A stretch of 64,000 nt of DNA from JASHPR01 sp963833885 (GCA_963833885.1 CAWHZU010000017.1:42501-106500), one strand, 5' to 3'. Counted from the first letter of the stretch, positions 15,963 to 25,210 are shown. The notes: generated by a model not told the origin, from the letters alone. Translations and numbers: made by a program.

Positions 15963-17282
15963 TTACGGGCGGAACGTGACCTCGACGGCCAGGCCACCGG
16001 CGGGCACGGGCTGCGCGGTGACGGTGACGGTGGCGGCATGGGCGGTGGCGATGGCGCGGACGATGGACAGGCCGAGGCCATGGCCGCCATCGCGGCGGGC
16101 CGGGCGCGGGCCGAGCCGCTGGAAGGGCTGGAGGAGGCGGTCGACCTCGGCGGCGGGGATGACCGGCCCCGTGTTCGTCACGGACAGGACGGCGCGATCG
16201 CCGTCGGTCCGGGTAGCGACCCGCAGATCCCCGCCCGAGATGTTGTGCCGGACGGCGTTGTCGATCAAGTTGGTCACCAGCTGCTGAACCAGGAGCGGGT
16301 CGCCGTCGGTGACGGCGGGCTGGATGTAGGCGTGGACATTCAGGCCGAGGCGGCTGATCGCGGTCCTGGCGGCGGCCAGGGTGGCGCTGGTGACCGCCGC
16401 CAGGTCGACGGGCTCGCGCTCGCCGGTGCCTGCCTCGCTGCTGGCCAGGGTGAGCAGCGCCTCGAGGAGGCGTTCCTGCTCGACGTTGGAAGCGAGGAGT
16501 TCTTGGCTGACGGCCTGCCAGGTGCCGGTGGTGGCGGCCGGGTCGGCGCGCGTGACCTGCAGCAGGGTGCGTTCGCGAGTCAACGGCGTGCGCAGCTCGT
16601 GTGAGGCGTTGGCGGCGAACCGCCGCTGGGCGTCGAAGGAGGCCTCCAGCCGGGCGAACAGCTCGTCAAGGGTGTCGGCGAGTTCCTTGAGCTCGTCGTC
16701 GGGCCCGCGCAGGGCCAGCCGCTCGTGCAGGCGGCTGGCCGAGATCCGCCGGGCGGCGCCGGTGATCGTGCTCAGCGGGCGCAGCACCCGGCCGGCCAGC
16801 AGCCAGCCGATCGCGGCGGCAGCCACCACGATGACGGCAAGGGAGATGACGCAGGCAATCAGCAGCTGTTGCCGGTCCAAGGTGACCTGCCCGAGACCCG
16901 CGATCGTCACCCTGGCCTGCGCGACACCAGGGTGCGTGGTGGTGGGGGTGGGGTCTTTGGTGAGCGGGGTGGGGACCAGGAGTACGTCGTAGCGACCCAC
17001 CTGCTTGACGTTCGCGGCGGGGATCCTGAAGAGGTCGTATCGGCCCGCCTGCCGGACGTCGGCGATGGGAGTTTTGAGGACCTGGCCACCGCTTTGCGAC
17101 GGCAGGCCCAGCTGCGTTCGGTGCGCCGTGAGCCAGTAGAGCAGGAAGGTAACGCCGAGCACGGCCGCGCTGCCCACGCCGCAGATCAGGAACGCCGCGC
17201 CGTACAAGGCGGTCAGGCGCATCCGGGCGGTCCGCCGCGGCAGCCGCAGGCGGCCTGGGGCGCGCGGACGGGGGATGGGCAT
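15963..17282 (-). CDS. Sensor histidine kinase
   Basis: A membrane kinase of about 439 residues. A TM near residues 25-50, an extracytoplasmic loop of about 110 residues and a second TM (about 165-190) are followed by a HAMP linker, the HisKA box with NASHELRTPL, the N box (NLIDNAVRHN), and the G box (GHGLGLSIVRAIA). Its ATG overlaps the response-regulator stop (ATGA) and has GGAGGA upstream, so the pair is co-translated. It is divergent from a lipoprotein/ABC efflux operon whose expression it probably controls in response to an envelope stress or peptide; the ligand is unknown. Confidence 0.93.
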   Translation of the reverse strand: MPIPRPRAPGRLRLPRRTARMRLTALYGAAFLICGVGSAAVLGVTFLLYWLTAHRTQLGLPSQSGGQVLKTPIADVRQAGRYDLFRIPAANVKQVGRYDVLLVPTPLTKDPTPTTTHPGVAQARVTIAGLGQVTLDRQQLLIACVISLAVIVVAAAAIGWLLAGRVLRPLSTITGAARRISASRLHERLALRGPDDELKELADTLDELFARLEASFDAQRRFAANASHELRTPLTRERTLLQVTRADPAATTGTWQAVSQELLASNVEQERLLEALLTLASSEAGTGEREPVDLAAVTSATLAAARTAISRLGLNVHAYIQPAVTDGDPLLVQQLVTNLIDNAVRHNISGGDLRVATRTDGDRAVLSVTNTGPVIPAAEVDRLLQPFQRLGPRPARRDGGHGLGLSIVRAIATAHAATVTVTAQPVPAGGLAVEVTFRP

Positions 17283-17944
17283 CAGGGTCCTCCGATGCGG
17301 TAGCCACTGTCCCGGATGGTCTGGATCACCGGCGGGTCGCCGAGCTTGGCCCGGAGCCGGCGGATGGTGGTCTTCACGGTGCTGGTGAACGGGTCGGCCG
17401 CCTCGTCCCACGCCCGTTCCAGCAGTTCCTCGGCCGGGACCGGCCGCCCTTCGGCGGTGAGGAGGCACTCCAGCACGGCGAGCTCCTTGGTGGTGAGCGG
17501 CAGGCGCCGTCCGGCGCGGACCGCGACGCGGCGTGCCGGGTCAAGGCTCAGGTCACCATGAGCGAGAGTGGCGGGCAGCGGGGCGGTCGCGCGCCGGCCC
17601 AGGGCGCGGATGCGCGCGGTGAGCTCGGCGAAGTCAAACGGCTTGGGCAGGTAGTCGTCGGCGCCCAGATCAAGGCCCTCGACCCGTTCTCTGACCGACA
17701 TGGCCGCGGTGAGCATCAGCACCCGGGTCAGCGACCTGTCCGCGACCAGGGCCCGGCAGACGTCGTCGCCGTGCACGCCGGGCAGGTCCCGGTCCAGCAC
17801 CAGCACGTCATAGCGGTTGACCGCCAGGCGCTCCAGGGCCGCACCACCGTCCAGGGCCACGTCGACGGCCATCCCCTCGCGGCGCAGCCCGGCCGCCACC
17901 GCTGCGGCCAGAACCTCGTCGTCCTCCGTTACCAGAACTCGCAT
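17282..17944 (-). CDS. Response regulator, OmpR/PhoB family
   Basis: A 220-residue two-domain regulator. The receiver has acidic residues EDD at 8-10, the phospho-acceptor Asp in LVLDRDLPG, Thr in LMLTA and Lys in LPKPFDF; the C-terminal winged helix has the TVKTTIRRLRAKLGD recognition helix. The ATG at 17944 has AGGAAG upstream. Repeated GGTGAC half-sites lie between it and the divergent ABC operon and are candidate binding sites. Confidence 0.94.
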   Translation of the reverse strand: MRVLVTEDDEVLAAAVAAGLRREGMAVDVALDGGAALERLAVNRYDVLVLDRDLPGVHGDDVCRALVADRSLTRVLMLTAAMSVRERVEGLDLGADDYLPKPFDFAELTARIRALGRRATAPLPATLAHGDLSLDPARRVAVRAGRRLPLTTKELAVLECLLTAEGRPVPAEELLERAWDEAADPFTSTVKTTIRRLRAKLGDPPVIQTIRDSGYRIGGP

Positions 17945-18008
17945 CGCCCGCCCGCTGCTTCCTGTGCCCCGCGGTGCGTCAGCCCGCCGCGCCTTCACAG
18001 GATCGCAG

Positions 18009-18044
18009 GTCACCGGTGACAGCCAGGTGACATTTTCGGTCACC
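18009..18044. promoter_or_regulatory. GGTGAC repeat cluster, candidate response-regulator sites
   Basis: Four half-sites occur in 36 bases: the palindrome GTCACCGGTGAC (18009-18020), GGTGAC (18026-18031) and GTCACC (18039-18044). They lie in the 164-base divergent spacer between the response regulator and the lipoprotein gene. The link to this response regulator is inferred from position. Confidence 0.5.
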
Positions 18045-18108
18045 GCGGCGTTACCTCGCATTTTGTAGAACGGGACGTGACATCCCACCTCGGCTTTTGA
18101 GGAGCTCG

Positions 18109-18696
18109 ATGAACGACAAGACAGGCGGTAACCGGAGCTTGCGGCGCGCGGGAGCCCTGGCGGCCGTGGCGGCCGTCGCCGTGCTGGCCGCGGCGTGCGG
18201 CGGCAGCGCCCCGTCGACCCAGAGCGCGCCGACCTACGTGCAGGTGCTCGCCCTCGCGAAATGCATGCGTAGCCACGGCGTGCCGAACTTCCCGGATCCC
18301 GACGCATCCGGGGGCTACTCCCTGACAGCAAACGGGTCACTTACCGGTGCCGGGGGGTCGTCAGTCGACATCAACAGCAGCCAGGCACAGGCGGCTTACG
18401 GCGATTGCCGGCATCTGCTGCCCGGTGGCCCGTCTATCTCACAGCTGGAGCAGGATGAGCAGCAGGAGCAGCAACAGCAGGCCAAGATGCTCCCCGTGCT
18501 GCTGAAGTACGTCCACTGCATGCGCAGCCACGACGTACCGAACTTCCCCGCCCCCGGCCAGAGCAAGTTCGGTTCCGGTGGTCCTCCCAATGTCAGCTCG
18601 CCGCAGTACCTGGCCGCTGCGAGTGCCTGTCAGCATCTGCTGCCGCGCGGAGACAAGGTGTCGATCTCGACGGGCCAGTCACGGTCATCGTCATGA
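18109..18696 (+). CDS. Secreted lipoprotein with duplicated CMRSHGVPNFPDP motif
   Basis: A 195-residue exported protein. A basic N-terminus and hydrophobic stretch end in a lipobox (LAAACGG), giving an acylated Cys near residue 29. Two copies of a C-M-R-S-H-x-V-P-N-F-P segment (about residues 48 and 142) are each followed by a second Cys before HLLP, so the protein is an internal duplication with two likely disulfides. The Gln/Glu-rich linker between them is low complexity. The ATG at 18109 follows GAGGAG. It is the first gene of the ABC efflux operon and overlaps the adaptor by ATGA. The role is unknown but probably envelope-side. Confidence 0.88.
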   Translation: MNDKTGGNRSLRRAGALAAVAAVAVLAAACGGSAPSTQSAPTYVQVLALAKCMRSHGVPNFPDPDASGGYSLTANGSLTGAGGSSVDINSSQAQAAYGDCRHLLPGGPSISQLEQDEQQEQQQQAKMLPVLLKYVHCMRSHDVPNFPAPGQSKFGSGGPPNVSSPQYLAAASACQHLLPRGDKVSISTGQSRSSS

Positions 18697-19775
18697 GCGG
18701 GACCCGGCGCCGCCGGGCGGTCGCGATGGCGGCCGTGCTCGTGGTGCTCGCGGCGGGGGCGGTGATCGCGTGGCGTGCGGGGGCGTTCGGGTCGCATGGC
18801 TCGTCAGGGACCGGGCAGGGGGCGTCGCCGTCGGCCACGCAGCCGGTGGTCCGGGAGGACGTGTCGTCGACCACGCCGGTGACCGCGACCTTGGGGTACG
18901 CGGGGTCATACACCGTCCGGGGGCAGGGCGGCGCGCTGACCTGGCTGCCGTCGGCGGGGCAGGTGATCCGGCAGGGACAGGTGCTGTACCGGGTGGACAA
19001 CGGCACCCCGGTGGTGCTGTTGTACGGGCCGGTACCGGCCTGGCGGATGCTGGATGAGGGCCTGACCGGGGCGGATGTGACCCAGCTCAATCATGATCTG
19101 GTGGCGCTCGGCTATGCGAGCAGCTCGGGTATCAGCGCGCTGGGCTGGGATTACTTCTCCTCGCAGACCGCGTACGGGGTGCAGCGGCTGGAGTCGGCGC
19201 TGGGGGTTTCCAGCCCGCCGGGATTGCTGCCGCTGGGGTCGGTGGTGTTCGAGCCGGAGGCGATCCGGGTCACGAACGTGCTGGGGAGCCTGGGAGGCCC
19301 GGGGGCCGGCCCGGTGCTGGCGGCGACCTCGGACCGGCACGTGGTGACGGTCCCGCTGAGCACCGCCCAGGAGACCGAGGTGGCGGTCGGGGATCCGGTG
19401 ACGGTCACGCTGCCCGATGGTGCCGGCACCCCCGGGAAGATCTCCTCGGTCGGCTCGGTGGCGTCCGGGCCGGCCAGCAACGCGACGATTCAGGTGAAGG
19501 TCACGCTGACACGTCCGTCGGCGGCCGGGACCCTGGACGAAGCGCCGGTGACGGTGTACATCACCACCGCCAGCACCCCAGGCCCGGTGCTCGCGGTGCC
19601 GGTGGGAGCGCTGCTTGCGCGGTCCCCGGACAGGTACGCGGTCGAGGTGACCGGGGCGGCCGGCACCCGGCGGCTGGTGCCGGTGACCGTCGGGATCTTC
19701 GACGACAACTCCGGCATGGTGCAGGTGACCGGGGCACTGACGCCCGGCGAGCGCGTCGTGGTACCGGTCACGTGA
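18693..19775 (+). CDS. Peptidoglycan-binding-domain periplasmic adaptor (MacA/RND-type)
   Basis: A 360-residue envelope protein. An N-terminal membrane anchor (about 8-28) is followed by a barrel segment, a peptidoglycan-binding-like helical domain (GADVTQLNHDLVALGY, about residue 124 on) and beta-barrel domains with DPVTVTLPDG and GILxxxPxGALL-type sequence (VLAVPVGALLARS) seen in HlyD/MacA adaptors. It would couple the ABC transporter to the cell wall. Start ATG overlaps the lipoprotein stop; its own stop overlaps the ATPase GTG start. Confidence 0.88.
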   Translation: MSGTRRRRAVAMAAVLVVLAAGAVIAWRAGAFGSHGSSGTGQGASPSATQPVVREDVSSTTPVTATLGYAGSYTVRGQGGALTWLPSAGQVIRQGQVLYRVDNGTPVVLLYGPVPAWRMLDEGLTGADVTQLNHDLVALGYASSSGISALGWDYFSSQTAYGVQRLESALGVSSPPGLLPLGSVVFEPEAIRVTNVLGSLGGPGAGPVLAATSDRHVVTVPLSTAQETEVAVGDPVTVTLPDGAGTPGKISSVGSVASGPASNATIQVKVTLTRPSAAGTLDEAPVTVYITTASTPGPVLAVPVGALLARSPDRYAVEVTGAAGTRRLVPVTVGIFDDNSGMVQVTGALTPGERVVVPVT

Positions 19776-20518
19776 GCGGCCAGGCGCCCGGCAGGCGCGA
19801 AACAAGCACCGTGCTCGAGCTGGAGCGGGTGACGAAGGAGTATCCGGGGACGCCGCCGGTGCGGGCGCTGGATGAGGTGAGCGTGGCGGTCGCGGCCGGT
19901 GAACTGGCCGCGGTGGTCGGCCCGTCCGGGTCGGGCAAGTCCACGCTGCTGCACCTGATGGGTACCCTGGACCGGCCCAGCAGCGGGACCGTACGGGTCA
20001 CCGGCCTGGACGTGGCCCGCATGAGCGACCGTGAGGTGTCGGCGCTGCGGGCGGCCCGGATCGGGTTCGTGTTTCAGCAGTTCTTCCTGGCCGAGCATCA
20101 GAGCGTGCTGGCGAATGTGGCTGACGGGCTGCTGTACGCGGGGGTGCCGCCGGCCGAGCGACGCCGCTTGGCGGCCGCCGCGCTGGAGCGGGTCGGCCTT
20201 GGCCAGCGTGCCGGTGCCCGGCCGACTCAGCTGTCGGGCGGGGAGCGGCAGCGGGTGGCCATCGCCCGGGCGATCGCCGGCCGCTCGGTGGTGCTGGCCG
20301 ATGAGCCCACCGGCAACCTGGACTCCGCCACTGGCGCGTCGATCCTGGCGCTACTCGAGGAGCTCAACGCCCAGGGCACCACGATCATCGTGATCACCCA
20401 CGATCACGCGATCGCCGCATCGATGCGGCGCCGCATTGAGATGCTCGACGGCCGCGTCATCACGGACACCGCGCCAACCATGGCCGGAGGCTGGCCGACG
20501 CGAGAAGGACGATCATGA
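19772..20518 (+). CDS. ABC transporter ATP-binding protein, MacB/LolD type
   Basis: A 248-residue ATPase. Walker A GPSGSGKST, Q-loop FVFQQFF, signature LSGGERQR, Walker B VLADEPTGNLD and the switch His in VITHD are all intact. It drives a MacB-like mechanotransmission transporter with the permease encoded next (ATGA overlap). Substrates of such actinobacterial systems are usually antimicrobial peptides or lipids; none can be named here. Confidence 0.95.
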   Translation: MSGQAPGRRETSTVLELERVTKEYPGTPPVRALDEVSVAVAAGELAAVVGPSGSGKSTLLHLMGTLDRPSSGTVRVTGLDVARMSDREVSALRAARIGFVFQQFFLAEHQSVLANVADGLLYAGVPPAERRRLAAAALERVGLGQRAGARPTQLSGGERQRVAIARAIAGRSVVLADEPTGNLDSATGASILALLEELNAQGTTIIVITHDHAIAASMRRRIEMLDGRVITDTAPTMAGGWPTREGRS

Positions 20519-21777
20519 CCATCACGTCAGACCCGAGCACCCCGGGCACCCCGAGCACGCCGGGCATCCCTGCGGCCGTCCCTGCCCCGGCTCGGCTCCG
20601 CCTGAGCGACCTGGCCGGGCTGGCCAGTGTGGGGCTGCGCACCCGCAAGCTGCGCGCCGGGCTGTCGGCGCTAGGGATCGGGATCGGGGTGGCCGCGATC
20701 GTGGCGGTCCTGGGCCTGGCCAGCTCCTCCCAGGCCGGGCTGCTCGCGGAGATCGCGCGGCTTGGCACCAACCTGCTGACCGTCACCAACGGGACGAATC
20801 TCGCTGGCCAGCCCGCCGAGCTGCCCGACGCCGCTCCCGGGATGATCGGCCGGCTGCCCGGTGTCATCGGCGTCCAGTACAGCGCAGCGGTCAGCGGCGT
20901 CAGCGTCTACCGCAGCCCGCTGATCCCCTCGATCGACACCGACGGGCTTACCGTCACCGCCTCCAGCTTGGGGCTCCCTGCCGTGGTCGGCACCTCGCTC
21001 GCGCAGGGTCGTTACCTCAACGCCGTCACCGCCCGCGAACCGGTCGCCGTGCTCGGAGCGGAAGCCGCCCAGCTAATGGGCATCGACCGGGTCTGGTCCG
21101 GCGAGCGGATCTGGGTCGGCGGCATGTGGTTCTACCTCGTTGGCATCCTCAACCCCGCGGCCCTCGCTCCCGGGATCGACACCTCGGTACTGGTCGGCTT
21201 TCCCGCCGCCGAGCAGTATTTCGGCCTCGACGGGCACCCCTCGGAAATCTACGTCCGCACCGTCAACACCCAGGCTGCTACCACCGCTGTGGACAACCTG
21301 CTCGCCGCCCAGACCAACCCGGAAAACCCGAACGAGGTCACGGCGTCCCAGCCCTCGGACACCCTCACCGCACAGGCCGACGCCGCCGGAGCGTTCAACA
21401 CGCTGTTCCTCGGCCTGGGCGCGGTGGCGCTGCTGGTGGGCGCCATCGGCGTGGCCAACATCATGGTTATCTCCGTGCTGGAACGCCGCCAGGAAATCGG
21501 GCTGCGCCGCGCGCTCGGCGCCACCAAGGGCCAGATTCGCACCCAGTTCCTGGCCGAGGCCATCCTGCTCGCCCTGGCCGGCGGCGCCGTCGGGGACGTG
21601 GCCGGCGGCGCCGCCACGGCCATCTACGCCCACGGCAAAGGCTGGGCCACCGTCATCCCGCCCGCAGCGTGGGCCGGCGGCCTCGGCGCGGCCCTCCTCA
21701 TCGGCGCCCTTGCAGGGCTCCTGCCCGCCATCCGCGCCGCCCGGATGTCACCCACCCAGGCACTCTGGACCCTCTGA
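20515..21777 (+). CDS. ABC transporter permease, FtsX/MacB family
   Basis: A 420-residue membrane protein with the MacB plan: one N-terminal TM (about 55-75), a large extracytoplasmic MacB_PCD domain, then three C-terminal TMs with ANIMVISVLERRQEIGLRRALG, the conserved cytoplasmic motif of the FtsX domain. It ends with ARMSPTQALWTL, a typical terminus, so it is full length. It is the last gene of the two-component-controlled operon. Confidence 0.94.
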   Translation: MTITSDPSTPGTPSTPGIPAAVPAPARLRLSDLAGLASVGLRTRKLRAGLSALGIGIGVAAIVAVLGLASSSQAGLLAEIARLGTNLLTVTNGTNLAGQPAELPDAAPGMIGRLPGVIGVQYSAAVSGVSVYRSPLIPSIDTDGLTVTASSLGLPAVVGTSLAQGRYLNAVTAREPVAVLGAEAAQLMGIDRVWSGERIWVGGMWFYLVGILNPAALAPGIDTSVLVGFPAAEQYFGLDGHPSEIYVRTVNTQAATTAVDNLLAAQTNPENPNEVTASQPSDTLTAQADAAGAFNTLFLGLGAVALLVGAIGVANIMVISVLERRQEIGLRRALGATKGQIRTQFLAEAILLALAGGAVGDVAGGAATAIYAHGKGWATVIPPAAWAGGLGAALLIGALAGLLPAIRAARMSPTQALWTL

Positions 21778-21789
21778 TCCCGCGCGGGC

Positions 21790-23064
21790 CGCATACCCTT
21801 CCTTCGCCGCGGACGTCGGGCGGCACAGGCATGAGCTCGAGACCGTCCGCCACTTTGTGGGCATCGGGCCCGGCTGCCCGGACTGGGCGACGCCGTTCGC
21901 GCAGCTCGAGTCCGGCGGCAGCGCTGAGGATCCCCGCCTCGACGTAGACGAAGACGCTCCGTGCTTCCTGCAGTTCACCTCCGGCACGACCGGCCGCCCC
22001 AAGGCCTGGGTGAAGACGTACCGGAGTTGGCAGGCGGTCATCAACCACAACCTGATCCATCTCGACACGTTCGGCCCCGATGTCCCGCCGATCGGTCCCG
22101 ACGACGTCAGCCTGCACTTTCATCCCATCCAGTGGGCCAGCGGCTTCCAGACCTTCTACCCGTACTACGTGCGCGGCGCGCGCAGCGTGCTGCTCGATGA
22201 CGAGGTCTTCAGCCCCGATGCACTGCTGGAGGTCATCGCCCGCGAGCGGGTGACCGGCGTGTTCACGCCGGGTCCGCTGCTGACACCGGTGCTCGACGCG
22301 GTCGAGGCGCGGGGCGGAGTCACCCACCGGCTCCGCAGAATGGTGGTGTTCTTCGCCAACCCCAGCCTGCTGGAGCGGACGACCAAGCTGCTGGGACCGA
22401 TCTGGGCACACGGTTTCGGTTCCACCGAGCAGGGCGCGATCACCACCCGGCTGCTGCCCCATCAGGTCGAAGAGCGCCGTGAGCGAATCAACAGCGTCGG
22501 CCGGCCGGTTCCCCGTTCCTGGAAATGGCGGTGGTCGATGAACAGGGGAAGCGTCTGGGGACGGGCCAGGCGGGCGAAATCGTCGCGCGCAGCGCAATGT
22601 CGCTGGGTGAGTACTGGGCGATGCCGGAACGCACCGCGCAGTCCTTTTTCCCCGACGACTGGTTCCGCACCTATGACATCGGCTACCTCGATGAGGACGG
22701 GTTCCTCTACTACCTCGGCCGGGCCGTGGACCGGATCACCACGGCGCACGGCATTGTTCACCCGCACCTCGTGGAAGAGGCGATCCTCGGCCACCGCTCG
22801 GTCTTCCTGTCCGGCGTGGTCGGGCTCGGCGAATCCGGCAGCGAAGAGGTCGTGGCCGGTGTCCAGCTCAAGCCGGGCGTCGCGCCCTCCGAGGAACTCG
22901 CCGCGCAGATCGTGCGGCAGACCGCCGGACTGCCCGAGCACGAGCGTCCGGTCCGGGTGATATTCGTCGCCGACATGCCCACGGTGCTCGGCGGCGCGAA
23001 GGTCCAGCGGCAGGCGTTGCGGGAGCGGCTGCAGGCGCAGGGGGAGTCGGGGAAGCCGCGATGA
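21790..23064 (+). pseudogene. AMP-dependent acyl-CoA synthetase remnant
   Basis: An adenylate-forming ligase lacking roughly its first 120-130 residues: coding similarity starts abruptly 13 bases after the permease stop, with no start codon or ribosome site. The AMP motif TSGTTGRPKAW, the GSTE motif (HGFGSTEQGA) and the late motifs YDIGYLDEDG and GRAVDRI are present. The frame changes near 22512 in a C4 run (GRPVP / PFLEMAVVDEQG). The lysine of the usual C-terminal GGAKVQR motif is kept. Truncation plus frameshift make it non-functional unless the sequence is wrong at both places. Confidence 0.8.
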
Positions 23065-23079
23065 CCAGTGGCGCGATGA

Positions 23080-23574
23080 TCAGCTGGCCCGCTTCCGGGG
23101 GCCGGGCGCGTCGTCTGACGATTCCTTCGTGAGTAAGGCGAGTTCCCCGTCGGTCACGTGGAACGTGTCGCGCAGCTGCTCCTTCGCGTCCTCGTCCAGC
23201 CACGCCGCGTCGATGACCCTGCGTACCTCCGTTGCCGACCACTCCGCGCCGCACTTCTGGCATTCGATGCGCCCGGACGACTGCACTACCGGCTCGGCCT
23301 CACAGTCGCACGGGCCGGTCGGCAGCGGGATGCCGTAGCGCTCGCGCGTCTGGCGACGGGTCTCGCTGGCTACCTCGCGGTCATGCGCGCCCAGATCGGC
23401 GTCCGTCACGTGAAATGTCTCGCGCAGCTGCTGCTTCGATTCCTCATCCAGCCATTGCTGGTCGATGATCTGGCGAACCGCCCGCGGCTTGTGCTTGCTC
23501 TGGCTTATCTGCTTGGCGATCATCTGCATCATGGGCACGCCCACGCGCGCGTCCGCAACCCAGTCATCGCTCAT
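23080..23574 (-). CDS. Unknown protein with duplicated helical motif around a zinc ribbon
   Basis: A 164-residue cytoplasmic protein. A block of about 30 residues, V-R-x-I-I-D-x-x-W-L-D-E-E-x-K-x-Q-L-R-E-T-F-H-V-T-D, appears twice (about residues 37-62 and 119-145). Between the copies is a four-Cys unit (CDC, then CQKC) that could bind zinc. The ending is basic and Ser-rich. No enzyme family is recognised; the repeat resembles a paired HTH or protein-binding module. No good ribosome site precedes the ATG, so a leaderless or weakly translated message is possible. Confidence 0.7.
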   Translation of the reverse strand: MSDDWVADARVGVPMMQMIAKQISQSKHKPRAVRQIIDQQWLDEESKQQLRETFHVTDADLGAHDREVASETRRQTRERYGIPLPTGPCDCEAEPVVQSSGRIECQKCGAEWSATEVRRVIDAAWLDEDAKEQLRDTFHVTDGELALLTKESSDDAPGPRKRAS

Positions 23575-23702
23575 GACTAACTCAAAGCATTTTCGCCGGC
23601 CACGGTCAACCCCCCTAGGGGGTCGCGGAGGTTTCCTCTGCGACTGTGTTTGGCTTTAACGGACGTAACGTCTGGTTTTGACTTTGGGGGCGCGGGTCCG
23701 GA

Positions 23703-24275
23703 TCAGGCAAGCGCGGGTGGCACCACGGAGATCATCGTCATGAGCACGGGCTCGGTGCCCTCATTCGCGTAGCCGTGCGGCAGGCTGCCGGGAAACCTGG
23801 CGCACTGGCCGGGTCCGACCTGGTAGCTGCGGCCCGAAACGGTCAGCGTGATCACGCCCGACTCGACCCAGATCATCTCCTTGCTACCGGGTGTGTGCGC
23901 GTCACCACCCCACCGCTCGCCTGGGCGCACCGCCCAGCGCCACAGTTCGGACGCCCAGGGTGGCTCGGTCGCGGCGATGATCGTGCCGGTCCCGCCCTCC
24001 TCGCCGCGCCAGAGAGTCCTGGCTTGGTCCGGGCCGGTGATCCGGACGACGGGCTCGTCTGACACGTCGAGCAGGCGGGTGACCGGGACCCCGAACGCTT
24101 CAGCGATCCGGGCCAGGGTGGCCAGGTTCGGGTTGGACCGCCCCTGCTCCAGCGCCACGAGCACGCCCTTGCTCACTCCCGACCTGAGAACGAGCTGATC
24201 CAGCGACCAGCCGCGCTCGGAGCGAAGCGACTGCAGGACGCGGGCAATCGTGCTCGTGAGATCGGGCGAATCCAT
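23703..24275 (-). CDS. XRE-family regulator with C-terminal cupin
   Basis: A 190-residue regulator. The N-terminal lambda-repressor-like HTH (SLDQLVLRSGVSKGVLVALEQG, residues about 22-45) is followed by a cupin domain with KEMIWVESG and FPGSLPHGYANEG. Regulators of this build control small metabolite or transporter genes. The ATG at 24275 faces a DMT transporter gene 80 bases away, which is its probable target. Confidence 0.9.
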   Translation of the reverse strand: MDSPDLTSTIARVLQSLRSERGWSLDQLVLRSGVSKGVLVALEQGRSNPNLATLARIAEAFGVPVTRLLDVSDEPVVRITGPDQARTLWRGEEGGTGTIIAATEPPWASELWRWAVRPGERWGGDAHTPGSKEMIWVESGVITLTVSGRSYQVGPGQCARFPGSLPHGYANEGTEPVLMTMISVVPPALA

Positions 24276-24300
24276 CCTGCCTGGCCTCCGAGCCGGTCGG

Positions 24301-24312
24301 TATAGTGAACTA
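24301..24312 (+). promoter_or_regulatory. -10 box and overlapping palindrome for the DMT transporter
   Basis: TATAGT (24301-24306) is a near-consensus -10 for the rightward gene; the palindrome TAGT-GA-ACTA overlaps it and could be the operator for the XRE regulator. No clear -35 is present. Confidence 0.4.
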
Positions 24313-24355
24313 CGCATTTCAATTTTCTGACCGAACGCGTAGACGGGGCGGTCCC

Positions 24356-25210
24356 ATGGTGACGGTCTTCGCGCTGGCCGCGGCGCTACTTTACGGCAGC
24401 GCCGACTTCCTTGGCGGCGCGGCAACACGGCGTGCGCACGTGCTGTCCGTCCTGCTGGTGTCCGGAACGGCCGGATTCGCGGTCGTGGCTCTTGCCGCGC
24501 TGCTGGCCGGGGGCCCGCCGCGGGCAGCGGGGATCGCCTGGGGTGCCTGCGCGGGCGCCGCGGGCGGCGTGGGGTTCATGTTCTTCTACGCGGGCCTCGC
24601 GGCAGGCCCGATGAGCGTCGTCGCTCCGGTCTCCGCGCTGGTAGCCACGGCGCTTCCGGTTGGCGCGGCGCTCGCCGAGGGCGAGCATCCAGGCCTGCGC
24701 GTCGGTGCAGGCGCGCTGATCTGCGTCGCCGCGATCGTCCTGGTGAGTTCCGGCGGCAAGGCCGACGGCGACGCGGCGGTCTTGGCCCGTGGCACAGCCC
24801 GCGGTGTCGGCTTCGGGATCGCGTCGGGCGTCGCGTTCGGGGCCTTCTTCTTGTTCATCAAGAACGGCGGGGAGTCGGGGGCGCTCTGGCCGGTCGTGGT
24901 CGCGCGCCTTGCCGGAACGCTGATCTTCCTGGCGGCCGCGACGAGCATGCGGATCGGCCCGGTGCGCTGGCGGCCTGATGCCCGGCTGTTCACGGCCGCG
25001 CTCGGAGCCGGGGTTTTCGACGCCAGCGCGAACGTCTGCTACGTGCTCGCCACCCGGGCCGGGCTGTTCGGCCTCGCGGTGGTGCTGACCTCGCTGTACC
25101 CGGGGGTGACCGTGCTGCTGGCCCGGCTGGTACTTGGCGAGCAGATGAGCGTGGCCCGCTGGGCCGGCCTGGCCCTGGCCACCGGGGGCATCCTGCTGGT
25201 CAGCGTGTGA
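24356..25210 (+). CDS. EamA/DMT-superfamily transporter
   Basis: An inner-membrane carrier of about 284 residues with ten predicted TM helices in two EamA repeats, starting TVFALAAALLYGSADFLGG and the second near GFGIASGVAFGAFFLF. The ATG at 24356 is taken because upstream in-frame residues are charged and cross the promoter. The export substrate (amino acid, drug or metabolite) is unknown; it is divergent from, and probably controlled by, the XRE-cupin regulator. Confidence 0.9.
   Translation: MVTVFALAAALLYGSADFLGGAATRRAHVLSVLLVSGTAGFAVVALAALLAGGPPRAAGIAWGACAGAAGGVGFMFFYAGLAAGPMSVVAPVSALVATALPVGAALAEGEHPGLRVGAGALICVAAIVLVSSGGKADGDAAVLARGTARGVGFGIASGVAFGAFFLFIKNGGESGALWPVVVARLAGTLIFLAAATSMRIGPVRWRPDARLFTAALGAGVFDASANVCYVLATRAGLFGLAVVLTSLYPGVTVLLARLVLGEQMSVARWAGLALATGGILLVSV

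Noticed and set aside
23611..23622. Perfect 12-base palindrome CCCCCTAGGGGG
   Set aside because: Low complexity and single copy; no spacing to a promoter element supports an operator or terminator role.
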